Assembly (NCBI GenBank): GCA_031761405.1
Contig: JASEVX010000007.1
Location: forward strand, 42,858,411 to 42,922,410
Reading direction: 5' to 3'
DNA: 64,000 nucleotides
From: Serripes groenlandicus
Lineage: Eukaryota; Mollusca; Bivalvia; Cardiida; Cardiidae
How positions within the stretch are numbered: the first letter of the stretch is position 1; every line of letters starts with the position of its first letter. The translations under genes were made by a program, and so were the position numbers. A model generated the notes under the pieces. It saw only the letters and a list, made by a program, of their open reading frames with translations. It had not been told where the DNA came from and made no database searches. Shown one piece after another: positions 42,173-53,182 of this stretch.

Positions 42173-44088
42173 TGTTCCCACTTTCCCAACCTTTCATTTT
42201 CACAAATACCAATTATCTCTTCGCACCTCAAAACTTACCTGCATTTTCTATAATGTTCAAAAAATAAATGACCTACACACATAAACTTGTACCTGAAGTG
42301 TATAATTTTAATGTTATTTATTTCAGAAATCTTGTTCCATCTGTTGAAAATACATACTTATTCTAGATTGTTGTTATTTTTGTTCCAGTACATATGCATA
42401 TCTACACGCAGAAAAGTGTTTCTTTAATTGTTTATAGATACAATACAAACTGTCAGTATGTACGTTTAACGATAATAATTCAGATAAAGGTTCATAATAA
42501 TAAATGGCAGAGGCAGACATATTTTACTTTTGAAATATGAACTATCAAGATACAAACAATTAACAATTATTTATTTATGATTTTAATAATTATACTAGGT
42601 AATTGCATAATTATATATATCAACACTATTTATTAATTAGCAATTACGAACTGATTTCAAATACTTCTGAGAACAACAATAATAAGACCTTATACAAACT
42701 GTTGAAAAGTAGGAAAAACAGGTCACTAACTGTAAGTCATTCTAAGGAAGGTCGGTTTCCTCTGTATTCATAACCCTCCAAAATGGCAAATGCGCAAGTT
42801 AATATACGGTTCAAAGAGAATAGCAGAGGAAGTCAGACTCTGGTTCTAAATGGCTACATGTACAGCCTGAAAACCTAAAAACGGGAGAGTCGCTCCTGGA
42901 ACTGTGTCAACAGAAAATGCAATGCGAAAATTAACATTTAGAATTATCTTCCTACCAAGATCGTTGGTGAATACAATCACACAAGAGATGACAGCAGCAT
43001 TGTTGCTGCGAACATCATGAGTGGTGTCCGAAAGCAGGTCCGAGGGACAAAACAGGCAGTGCCCTCCATATTCAACGATATGCTGGCAAAAACAAGATCA
43101 ATGGAATGGGACAATTCCACCAGAGAGGTTAATTGTAGCTAATCCAGTTTATATAGACAGCGGTCTAAGACTAGACCAGTCCTGCCAAAGACAAGGGCGG
43201 ATGTCAACTTGAAATGGAAGTGGACAGAGTCGCTAGCAGGGGAGCCATTCCTTATCGCCAATGACAGTGATGCGGAGCGAATGCTCATATTCGCCACCGC
43301 AGACAACCTAACCCAACTGTCTACAGACGAGACCTGGTATATGGACGGTGAAGAAACTTGTGCTACTTGCCACTTGTCCCCCTAGCCTCTGTCGAAATTG
43401 TGTGGTTCCAGGTTCTGGAAGCATGTGACTATGACTCTGTGCCGGTATCAGCGTTTAAGGACTATGCGACTGAGCAGTGGGTAGAGGGAGACCGCCGCTC
43501 CTGGAATCATTACGACAATGATGGTCCACGCACTACCAATCATGTTGAGGGTTGGCACCATAACATAAACAACCATGCAACTACGACACTGCCATCCTAA
43601 TATTTACACTTTGGTCGATTTGGTCCAGAAAGAGCAGGCTGCTAACGAGGCGAAGCTGTTCCAGCACGACAACGTTGGAAAGCAGCGACCAAGGAAGCGG
43701 GAATACCGTGAGCTTGATCAAATGCTCATCAGAGTGAGACTAGAGCACCAACTGCGAACTGGCGAAATAGATACCATGACATATGTTGATGCTGTTTCTC
43801 ACTTAGTTAAATTAAAGTGAATATGTACAATATGAGTTAATATATATTTTGTGCTATGCATGTTCATTAATTATTCCCAATTCTTTGATCCATATTTTTA
43901 ATTCATGCCTATAGTACATTATTGCAAATAAAAATCAGCTCTATATTTGTGTTTGTTTTATATTTATGAACAACTTTCCCAACTTTTCTGTACAGTATAG
44001 CAATTTTCGCCAATTATCACCTATCAATTCTATTGTTATACCAAACAATACATATATAGGTATAAATAAAGATTGGGAAAGTGGGAAC
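42173..44088. mobile_element. MULE-type DNA transposon 1 (dead), bounded by inverted repeats
   Basis: Left GTTCCCACTTTCCCAACCTT and right, reversed, GTTCCCACTTTCCCAATCTT followed by TATTT. The interior contains the decayed FLYWCH/MULE transposase reading plus strand. I could not fix a target-site duplication, so exact ends are approximate. Confidence 0.6.
42783..43820 (+). pseudogene. Decayed FLYWCH zinc finger / MULE-type transposase
   Basis: Open pieces in changing frames. MANAQVNIRFKENSRGSQTL, VLNGYMYSL and SWNCVNRKCNAKI (FLYWCH-like Cys spacing) come first. YNHTRDDSSIVAANIMSGVR and later FLIANDSDAERMLIFATADN with TDETWYMDGE (start of the MULE catalytic region) follow. The end is NHVEGWHHNIN, then after a shift near 43585 HPNIYTLVDLVQKEQAANEA and REYRELDQMLIRVRLEHQLR to a stop at 43820. 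Most of the DDE core between the YMDGE block and the C terminus is missing. NHVEGWH followed by the LVDLVQKEQA-type tail is characteristic of metazoan MULE-derived proteins. Stops at the internal breaks make a functional protein impossible here. Confidence 0.7.
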
Positions 44089-44164
44089 ACACCCTACACT
44101 GGGCCTACGTACCATCGAGTGCTAGACACAAAATCTAGAAAATATTACGGACTATTTATACAGT

Positions 44165-45331
44165 GGTGGACGGTCAAAATCCCCTACAGACAAAATCCCC
44201 TAGGTGCATTTTCAAAAAAATGTAAAAAATCCCCTACAGACAAAATCCCCTACATGTCAATATCCCCAACAGACAAAATCCCCTACTTAGTTTAAATTAT
44301 TCATTGGTCAGGCAGTGAAAAAAAGAGAAACTTAATATATTATTTACACTTTTAATTTCACAATAAAGAAGTAGCAGGTTGAACAAACACACAAAAAAGC
44401 ACACTACAAAGCCAATTAGCACATAATTATAATATATTAGAGCAGGTTGAACAAACACACAAAAAAGCACACTACAAAGCCAACTAGCACATAATTATAA
44501 TATATTATTTACGTATTGTCTGTTTCACAATAAAGCACACTACAAAGCCAATTTTAGCACATAATTATTTATAAAACTGCCTTATTATTAACATTTATTA
44601 ACATGTTCATTGTATTGAATGGTAATTGATCACACTGATAATTTGAAGTATGATGCTAAACTTCGAAAGAAATGCTGCCATTCAATTACACCTAAGTTTC
44701 AGTGCAGCCTCACACAATTACCAATTGCCTCCATAAACTCAGCAAGGGTCTTTTCTTTCTTAAGATACTGACTGCAAAGACATTTAAGTTGCTTTTGCTG
44801 CTTCTGTTTTTTTTCCTTTTTTCGACGCTTTGGCGGGTGGGTTTGCTCGTAGACAGACTAACAATTGTCTTTCTGTATACAATTTATTACATACCACAGG
44901 CTTGGGTTTGAATGGCCTACTAATGTTTTGAAGGCATTGTTCCATCCCTCACACACATTATTGGATCGGCTTTGGTCATGGAGCGTTGCCGCGTGCATAT
45001 TCCATGTTTTGGGGGAAATCTGGGTGGAGTCCTTATAAACCTTAGTTGGCCATTTTCACCCCTTACAGTCATAAAGTCGCCTGTAAACATACGTACTATC
45101 AAAATAACATTAAAATGATAATATTCAAATATAACACATTAAACTAACATGTACATGTATATAGTAGGGAATTTGAACATTTAGAAAGTAGGGGATTTTT
45201 TCCTTAGGGGATTTTGTCTGTAGTGGATTTTTGCATGTAGGGGATTTTGTCTGTAGTGGAAAAAGGATATAGGGGATTTTGTCTGTGTATGCCTATGGGA
45301 TTTTGTCTGTAGGGGATTTTGACCTACATTC
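44165..45331. mobile_element. MULE-type DNA transposon 2 (dead), long TIRs and 8-bp target duplication
   Basis: TATACAGT flanks both sides (44157-44164 and 45332-45339). The terminal repeats are built of tandem CAGACAAAATCCCCTA motifs: left from 44172 GGTCAAAATCCCCTACAGAC, right the complement ending ATTTTGACC at 45324. The interior has a two-copy 75-bp repeat at 44368-44512 (GCAGGTTGAACAAACACAC) and a transposase C-terminal remnant on the minus strand. Long TIRs and an 8-9 bp duplication fit MULEs. Confidence 0.8.
44690..45117 (-). pseudogene. Remnant of a MULE transposase C terminus
   Basis: Minus strand reads GQLRFIRTPPRFPPK in one frame, then TWNMHAATLHDQSRSNN, VCEGWNNAFKTLVGHSNPS and LWYVINCIQKD in another, and after stops KKEKTLAEFMEAIGNC. 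The WNxxxxTLxxxxRxNNxxEGWNNxFxxLVGHxxPSLW block is the signature of the MULE transposase tail. At least one frameshift and several stops show it is dead. It lies within the TIR-bounded element 44165-45331. Confidence 0.8.
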
Positions 45332-45368
45332 TATACAGTAGTCCCTGATAATATATAAGCAGTTTATT

Positions 45369-46060
45369 AGTCGCCGGGCAGAAGCCCGCGACTTCTATTT
45401 TTAATAGCTTTTCTGAAATCACATGGGAGGGCGGCTTATTATTAGAAAGAAACAAATCTAGATGATTTGAACATATTACAATTGTGGTTGTTTACGAACA
45501 CTAATAAATGACACATCTAAAATGAAATAAATATTCCGATTTTTTAATGTTTGCAGTTTTTTTTATTTCACTCGCATTTAATTTTTTTGTCTTATTTACG
45601 AAGACAAACGTGGTCCCTTCAAGACGTGAACCAACACCCCCTAATGTAGACTCTTATGTGTCATCATTGAGGTCAATTTCGGATTCTCCTTTTATTAGCA
45701 ATTTTAACTTACTAAATGTTGTTTTCATGTTCAAAGAGATGTCTTGATTTGTGTAGAATTCATTTAATAATGTTAATCCATGAATATCTAAAGTAGGAAC
45801 TGTTTCTAAGCTAAATATAGACCCTATTCTGTTGTGTAGTTTCGTGAACTTTAACATCGATTTTCGCGCATGCGCATTTCGATATGAAAAAGCGAGTGAT
45901 ATTATTTTATTTTAGACAAGTACAAGACGAATGTTTGACGCAAAGCGTCAAAGAGAAGCCGCAATATTTCGTTGTACATGTAGAAATAAGAAAAAAAGAA
46001 CATTTTTAAATCCACAAACAATAGAACAATTTAAACTGTAGACGGTATTGCTGATATATT
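45369..46060. mobile_element. 5' end of another hairpin element (type H) and unrecognised sequence
   Basis: AGTCGCCGGGCAGAAGCCCG followed by CGACT is a strong 5' hairpin like those of types A-G. The 3' terminus was not found. A minus-strand open frame at 45654-45857 (MLKFTKLHNRIGSIFSLETV) has no recognised family. Confidence 0.4.
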
Positions 46061-47518
46061 TCTCCTTTTGAAGACTTTTGTTTTCTTCAAATTACCTCCC
46101 TTTAAAGCAATACCAGGATATTTACCTTGTGATTCGAATAAGATTGACAAACATTGAAATTATATGAATGAATACTATTATTTAAATAAGTAACAACAGC
46201 AAAATTAAATTAAAGCCAGATAAATGTGTACACATTTCGTTAATTTGTTATAGATACCCTAATGTATAGATATGAATATAAACTTTATAAGCAAATGTTT
46301 TCATTTCAACGTTCCTAATGTTTGAATAGACTAAGGAAAGTCAAGAATACATAAATAAATCAATGCAGTCTTTTCCGGCGACATTGATGCCTTGCATCAA
46401 CTTTCTCTTGTCTCTATTTAATTGAAATCCGTGATTGTTTGTTAACATGAACATACGACGAAACATGTATACATTTTCAGTCACTAATTATTCAATGAAA
46501 ACACTCTCTCTCCACAAACAGAACCTATTTTGAAGACGGTTCAGCTTTGAGAACGGAGTTTTAGACAAATCCATTCACTCCTTCTCATGTACGCGCCAGA
46601 TTTGATTCTGAAAGCGTCTTCTAAATGTTTACGTCTGACAGTTTGTAAAAAGATAAACAAACAAAAAGTACCTGTTTTCATGTGTTTGTATTATATTTCA
46701 TTTATACTAAAAATATGTAGCGTTACAATTTATAACATATTTTTTTAATAGCACTATTATTCTTACGTTATTTTGTCATTTAAACAAATTCGTATTTTCT
46801 CATTGGAACCGTTGGTCGCAGCTGGTTTGAAGACTTTGATGGCTCAGACTGTATTTGTACATGTGTAAAGGAGGACCACTTCTGGTATTGGGTTGGGGCA
46901 ACTCTTATCAAGTTTGTTAGGGCTGTCATGAAAGGCTCAAGTATTTTAGCATGCACAACTGTATCGTCCAGATGTTTCCAATTCATGTGACAAACTTGTG
47001 TTTTAATGAGGAAAGAGTTTTTAATCTGATTTACGCTCTAATGATATTAAAACTTAAAGCACAAGTGTTATTGGCTTATATTTATTCCACTATATTTTAA
47101 AGCGACTGAACTCCAGATACCCAACTGTCAAAAAAAATAAAATTTCCAATTTTAACAAAATAAGTGTTATTTTTGTATTTGGGGCATTAAAACATGATAA
47201 CTGACATATTACATACCCCTATAACCGGTGAGATTTTCTTGTTTTCGATACTTTTTCCATCACAAATTCTACCCTGTCAGTAACGGGGTAAGTTTATAAA
47301 TAGCTTTCGATGCTTTTAATCTCATTCATCACGTGACTTGAAAAGTCGTCACGTGAATTAAAGAGTCGTCACATGACCGATAGGACGCATGCGCATTAAA
47401 TGAAACATTTTTATACCATGAAGGTTTTATGCAAAATCACGAGGAGCTCATGCAATCACAAACACATCTCTATGATTACTGTCGTTCGACTCCGCCAAAT
47501 GTGTAAATTGTGTATAAC
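46061..47518. other. Intergenic, nothing recognised
   Basis: One minus-strand open frame at 46780-46986 (MNWKHLDDTVVHAKILEPFM) looks somewhat coding-like but has no recognised family or splice context. Confidence 0.4.
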
Positions 47519-47520
47519 TG

Positions 47521-47893
47521 CCCTGTGTTCCATAGTAAACACAACGTAAACACGTTTTGTCTATGGAGCGGAACGAAACCTACCTGTATTATGCATGTAC
47601 TCCCGTCAAACAGGTTTGGTTTACCGACTAATGCACGGATTATCGACGAAACCTATATAGGTTTCGCAAAACAGGTTTTGGGTTTGGTGACTATGGAACA
47701 CAGGGCAGCCCTGTGTTCCATAGTAAACACAACGTAAACACGTTTTGGCTATAGAGCGGAACGAAACCTACCTGTATTATGTATGTACTCCCGTCAAACA
47801 GGTTTGGTTTACCGACTAATGCACGGATTATCGACGAAACCTATATAGGTTTCGCAAAACAGGTTTTGGGTTTGGTGACTATGGAACACAGGG
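47521..47893. mobile_element. Two head-to-tail copies of a 185-bp TIR element
   Basis: Each copy (47521-47705 and 47709-47893) begins CCCTGTGTTCCATAGT and ends with its complement ACTATGGAACACAGGG. The copies are separated only by CAG and differ at three or four positions. Inside, CGAAACCTATATAGGTTTCG is a perfect palindrome. No ORF of note. Confidence 0.9.
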
Positions 47894-48110
47894 CAGCTGT
47901 ACATGCCTGTCAGAGTGAACCGTTATATAGTTATATCACGTGATCGTTGCAAGGTGCCCGTCTGAAGGATTCCGTGGTATTTTTAAATAGGAAACCCCTT
48001 CATCGGGACAATTGAAAACGTCTCAAGTTCACTTTATTGATAAAAAACGATACATTTTCTACCCTGGTTTTACTTGGATAACATAAAGAATAACATTTAG
48101 GGCTAATAAG

Positions 48111-48134
48111 CTTTTTTTTTTTTTTTTTTTTTTT
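48111..48134. repeat. Poly-T tract
   Basis: About 24 consecutive T residues. Confidence 0.95.
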
Positions 48135-48231
48135 ATCGTGCCATCTGGATTTCAGTCGCTTTAAGTAACAAAGTCACTTAGTCCAGGTATATGTTCTCGG
48201 AATTCGATTTTACATTTTTACTGTTTACATA

Positions 48232-49238
48232 CAGTGAACTCGACAGTTCCGGGTCATCGACAATTCCGGGTCAAATTTGGAAAAAAATGTTTAGTATTCG
48301 AGAATGATACAGCATTTTGACAATTTGATTATCAAGTCATATTTCCCATTAGCTTGGCTAGTTACACTTCGATTTAGGACGTTGTCATTTCAAGAACGGA
48401 TGTCGTAATCTCGAAACACATGACTGCATCGATTCCCGCGAAAGCAAAATCTCAATATTTTTATTTACCTGTCACAGCGTAAATTGCTGATTGTAGCCAT
48501 AATTTCAGTAATACAGTTATGTATTGCACATACATGTATAGGTGATTTACTACTGAACAAGATATATATATATATCTTTTATTGACCTGTCGAAGTTGCT
48601 TATGCCAAACTAGCGGATAAATTTGACCTAGTTCACATACGACACTTTCGTGTCAGCCAAAAGGAATTTCTCAAAATTATCAATTTATTAGTAAAACTAT
48701 TTTGGGAACTTTTTAAGAATAATTTAAAGCTTATGGTGATAAATCAATGTTAAAAATGTGTTATTAAAATTTACATTTTTTGTCAAATATGACTTATTAG
48801 TTGATTGAAAAATTCATCAGTTTTCGTGCATGAAAGTGTGTACTGTAAATTTAGCCCCATCACTGTTCTGTTGTTCGCGGCAATAGGTAATTGCAAGTGA
48901 TATATTTTAGTTCTTTTTTTCATATTATTTTAATAAAAATGTTAAATGAATATCTTGTTATTAAAAACCGCTGTTTGAGGTTACCCCTGAATAACAGAAA
49001 TAAACATTTGTCATGTGACCCGGAAATGGCAAGTTTGACCCGAAACTGTCAAATTTACAGCTTGCAATTGCAGACACTAAAGAAACATTTTAACAAATTT
49101 GTATAATTATTGAATTATATCATCGTGGGGAGGAAGTATTTGTTTAACATTTTATGTAGTTTTGTTTCTCGCAACTTTCTTTTCAAAGAGATAATATTCG
49201 TTAATTTGGTTACTGACCCGGAACTGTCGAGTTCACTG
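48232..49238. mobile_element. 1007-bp non-autonomous TIR transposon, TA target
   Basis: Ends CAGTGAACTCGACAGTTCCG and its complement, flanked by TA (48230-48231 and 49239-49240). Additional GACCCGGAA(C/A)TG(T/G)C-like motifs lie near both ends and around 49017-49052. The CAGT ends and TA duplication suggest the pogo/Tc1-mariner group. Open frames inside (71 codons at 48891) show no transposase features. The unfilled target survives at 49375-49376 in a tandem copy of the flanking DNA. Confidence 0.9.
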
Positions 49239-49240
49239 TA

Positions 49241-49491
49241 CTTCAAATGTTAAATTATTGAGACTACAAATATAGTCTAGATACTGCTTTTCCAAATTTG
49301 TATTAACTTTCTCTTTTGTTTTTTAGTCCGGTATACATCAGTGTCCATCTCTGCTTACATTTTTACTGTTTACATACGTCAAATGTTAAATTATTGAGAC
49401 TACAAAATATAGTTTAGATACTGCTTTTCCAAATTTGTATTGACTTTCTCTTTTGTTTTTTTAGTCCGGTATACATCAGTGTCCATCTCTG
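49241..49491 (+). repeat. 136-bp tandem duplication, one copy split by the 1007-bp transposon
   Basis: Copy 1 is 48211-48231 plus 49241-49355 (interrupted); copy 2 is 49356-49491 and intact. Shared landmarks: TACATTTTTACTGTTTACAT, TCAAATGTTAAATTATTGAG, GATACTGCTTTTCCAAATT and AGTCCGGTATACATCAGTG. Confidence 0.9.
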
Positions 49492-49744
49492 GCACCATAT
49501 CCCCTGCAATGTTCAGCTGCATCAGCATCACAAGTCTGTTGGTGGTACATGGGTCTTAAACCGAGTCCAATTTCAGGTTGGTATAAAGCTTTTGCATATA
49601 TAGCACATCCTGATTGCCTTGATCTATAATCATACATTATTAGTTATGAATCTTCCTCCTTGTCTTTTGGTCTTTTCTAATTTTTCAATGTCTACTTTTA
49701 GCTTGTCTGGTTTTCTTTGGCGCTTGACGGACCGATTCGTCAGC

Positions 49745-49878
49745 TGTGTTGCCATTTACATACTTTTTGACACGTCTGCTGCAGCAGACGACTTTTGAAA
49801 ACATTATGACAAATATCAGAAAAAGGAGATTGCTCAAAACAATAACATTTCACTTTTTGACACACAGTTTTCATTTTT
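49745..49878. mobile_element. PiggyBac-type MITE fragment interrupted by a type F element
   Basis: GACACGTCTGCTGCAGCAGA then CGACTTTTGAAAACATTATG and GAGATTGCTCAAAAC belong to family P. It is broken at the T-run at 49870 by the next element. Confidence 0.6.
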
Positions 49879-50390
49879 TTAACCAGGTTTTCCGAAGGAA
49901 AAATCTGGTTATTAGTTTGGCGAAGTCGGCGGACGGGCAGTTGGGTGGGTGGGCGGGCGTCAACTTTCCTTGTCCGGACCATAACTTTGCCATGCATAGA
50001 GATATTTTCAAATAACTTGGCACAAACATAATTATCAAGACGATGTGCCAAATGCAAAAAAAAATTCTGTAGATTCAAGGTCAATGTCACAGTGATAAGA
50101 AATAGACTTTAATTGAACTTTTCTTGTCCGGACCATTACTTTGTCATGCATAGAGATATTTTCAAATAACTTGGCACAAACATGCACCATATCAAGACGA
50201 TGTGCCAAATGCAAAAAAAAATTCTGTAGATTCAAGGTCAAGGTCACAGTGATAAGAAATAGACTTTAATTGAACTTTTCTTGTCCGGACCATAACTTTG
50301 TCATGCATAGAGATATTTTCAAATAACTTGGCACAAATATGAACTATATCAATATGATGTGTCACATGCAAAACTTTTGTTTGAATGAAT
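49879..50390 (+). mobile_element. Type F element, 3' end not found
   Basis: 5' hairpin AACCAGGTTTTCCGAAGGAA then AAATCTGGTT, a G-rich GGGTGGGTGGGCGGG tract, and three units of about 155 bp (CTTGTCCGGACCATAACTTT, GCATAGAGATATTTTCAAAT, GACGATGTGCCAAATGC). Confidence 0.65.
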
Positions 50391-50684
50391 TAGGCCAATG
50401 CAATTTTACGTTGTGTGTCGCATCCCTAAAACTGCTTATGCATAGAAATGTAAAACGACTAGAAATTGTTAACTATAATGTCCCATTAAACATATATGGC
50501 TGTGTTGAATCTGTTGATAAAAAAGGAAAAATTCAAAGTTGAGTTATTAAAATAGTTTTGTACATATTTAAATCAAGAATTATTTCAAATTCAAATGATT
50601 AAATTTCATAAAATGTTTAACTGCTTCCATTGTTTTACTTTTAATATGTTTCCATATATATTGCCCCCTGGTTAAATCATTTTT
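50391..50684. other. Nothing recognised
   Basis: Unique-looking sequence between type F and type E elements. Confidence 0.45.
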
Positions 50685-50686
50685 TA

Positions 50687-53057
50687 TTATGTCTCCCCCT
50701 GTATACAGGGGAGATATATTGTTTTTGTCCTTGATGTCTGTCTGTCTGTGTCTGTCTGTCTGTCTGTTCGTCCCCAAAATCTTGTCCGATCCATATCTCC
50801 CAGACGGCTTGAAGGATTTTCATGAAACTTGGGTCACATGTTCACCTCATCAAGGCGACGTGCAGAACCCGCGTCTCGACAATATAGGGTCAAGGTCAAG
50901 GTCACGCTTGAAGGTCAAAGGTTTGAGGCTTTATTTCGTGTCCGCTCCATATCTCCCAGACGGCTTGAAGGATTTTCATGAAACTTGGGTCACATGTTCA
51001 CCTCATCAAGGCGACGTGCAGAACCCGCGTCTCGACAATATAGGGTCAAGGTCAAGGTCACGCTTGAAGGTCAAAGGTTTGAGGCTTTATTTCGTGTCCG
51101 CTCCATATCTCCGAGACGGCTTGAAGGATTTTCATGAAACTTAGGTCACATGTTAACCTTATCAAGGCGACGTGCAGAACCTGCGTCTCGACAATATAGG
51201 GTCAAGGTCACGCTTGAAGGTCAAAGGTTTGAGGCTTTATTTCGTGTCCGCTCCATATCTCCGAGACGGCTTGAAGGATTTTCATGAAACTTGGGTCACA
51301 TGTTCACCTCATCAAGGGGACGTGCAGAACCCGCGTCTCGACAATATAGGGTCAATGTCAAGGTCACGCTTGAAGGTCAAAGGTTTGAGGCTTTATTTCG
51401 TGTCCGCTCCATATCTCCCAGACGGCTTGAAGGATTTTCATGAAACTTGGGTCACATGTTCACCTCATCAAGGTGACGTGCAGAACTTGCGTCTCGACAA
51501 TATAGGGTCAATGTCAAGGTCACGCTTGAAGGTCAAAGGTTTGAGGCTTTATTTTGTGTCCGCTCCATATCTCCCAGACGGCTTGAAGGATTTTAATGAA
51601 ACTTTGGTCACATGTTCACCTCATCAAGGCGACGTGCAGAACCCGTGTCTCGACAATATAGGGTCAAGGTCACACTTGAAGGTCAAAGGTTTGAGGCTTT
51701 ATTTCGTGTCCGCTCCATATCTCCAAGACGGCTTGAAAGATTTTCATGAAACTTGGGTCACATGTTCACCTCATCAAGGCGACGTGCATAACCCGCATCT
51801 CGACCATACCGGGTTAAGGTCAAGGTCACGTTTGAAGGTCAAAGGTTTGAGGCTTTATTTTGTGTCAACTCCATATCTCCAAGACGGTTTGAAGTATTTT
51901 CATGAAACTTGGGTCAGATGTTCACCTCATCAAGGCGACGTGCAGAACCCGCGTCTCGACCATACTGGGTCAAGGTCACGCTTGAAGGTCAAAAGGTTTG
52001 AGGCTTTATTTTGTGTCCACTCCATATCTCCTTAAAGGATTTTCATGATACGTGGGTCACATGTTCACCTCATCAAGGCGACGTGCAGAACCCGCGTCTC
52101 GACCATACCGGTTCAAGGTCAAGGTCACGCTTGAAGGTCAAAGGTTTTAGGCTTTATTTCGTGTCCACTCAATATCTCCAAGACGGCTTGAAGGATTTTC
52201 ATGAAACTTGGGTCAGATGTTAACCTCGTCAAGGCGACGTGCAGAAACCGCGTCTCGACCATACTGGGTCAAGGTCAAGGTCACGCTTGAAGGTCAAATG
52301 TTTGAGGCTTTATTTTGTGTCCGCTCCATATCTCCTTAAAGGATTTTCATGAAACTTGGGTCACATGTTCACCTCATCAAGGCGACGTGCAGAACCCGCG
52401 TCTCCACCATACCGGTTAAAGGTCAAGGTCACGCTTGAAGGTCAAAGGTTTGAGGCTTTATTTTGTGTCCAGTCAATATCTCCAAGACGGCTTGAAGGAT
52501 TTTCATGAAAATTTGGTCACATGTTCACCTCATCAAGGCGACGTGCAGAACCCGCGTCTCGAACATACTGGGTCAAGGTCAAGGTCACGCTTGAAGGTCA
52601 AAGGTTTGAGGCTTTATTTTGTGCCGCTCCATATCTCCAAAACAGCTTAAAGAATTTTCATGAAACTTGGGTCACATGTTCACCTCATCAAGGCGACGTG
52701 CAGAACCCGCATCTCGACCATACCGGTTCAAGGTCAAGGTCACGCTTGAAGCTCAAAGGTTTTAGGCTTTATTTCCTGTCCACTCAATATCTCCAAGACG
52801 GCTTGCTTATGTTGAGCAACAGTTGTTAACTGTTTTGAAGAATACTTCAGTCTTGAATGTTACAGCTGCAGTAAAAATATGTGTTTCTGTAAACCATTTG
52901 AAATCATGTCCACTTTGTACCAGGTCAAGACAAAACATTAGTAATTAAAAATTGAGTACTGTCCAACTTGGTCAAATTTTTGTTTGTCTGCTTTATAGGT
53001 TGGAATGTTTTGAGAGATTTTGACAGATATTTGAGGGGGAGACATATGTTTTTGTCA
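50687..53057 (+). mobile_element. Type E element (TATGTCTCCCC...GGGGAGACATA), about 13 internal repeats
   Basis: 5' hairpin TATGTCTCCCCCTGTATACA then GGGGAGATATA. A GTCTGTCTGTCTGTTCGTCC tract is followed by about thirteen units of roughly 155-165 bp (GACGGCTTGAAGGATTTTCA, GTCACATGTTCACCTCATCA, GGCGACGTGCAGAACCCGCG, CGCTTGAAGGTCAAAGGTTT). The 3' end is GAGGGGGAGACATATG, complementary to the start. Most units have lengths divisible by three, so a 287-codon frame stays open at 51172-52035; I see no start context or known domain and do not call it a gene. Confidence 0.85.
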
Positions 53058-53182
53058 AAACAATTCTAGTTATTTTTGATGTTGCCTATTTGAAACTGCA
53101 AAGTTCCCATATGATGACATAATGAAGTTAGGATAACAATGAAGGCTTCGGACTAGTTGTACACATGTGTATTCAAGACTTT

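Noticed and set aside
44175..44300. Microsatellite or simple tandem repeat (TCCCCTACAGACAAAA)
   Set aside because: An inverted counterpart at 45190-45324 and an 8-bp target duplication show these are the terminal repeats of one transposon.
51172..52035. 287-codon open frame inside the type E element
   Set aside because: It follows tandem units whose lengths are mostly multiples of three, has no domain or start context, and similar frames break in neighbouring units.
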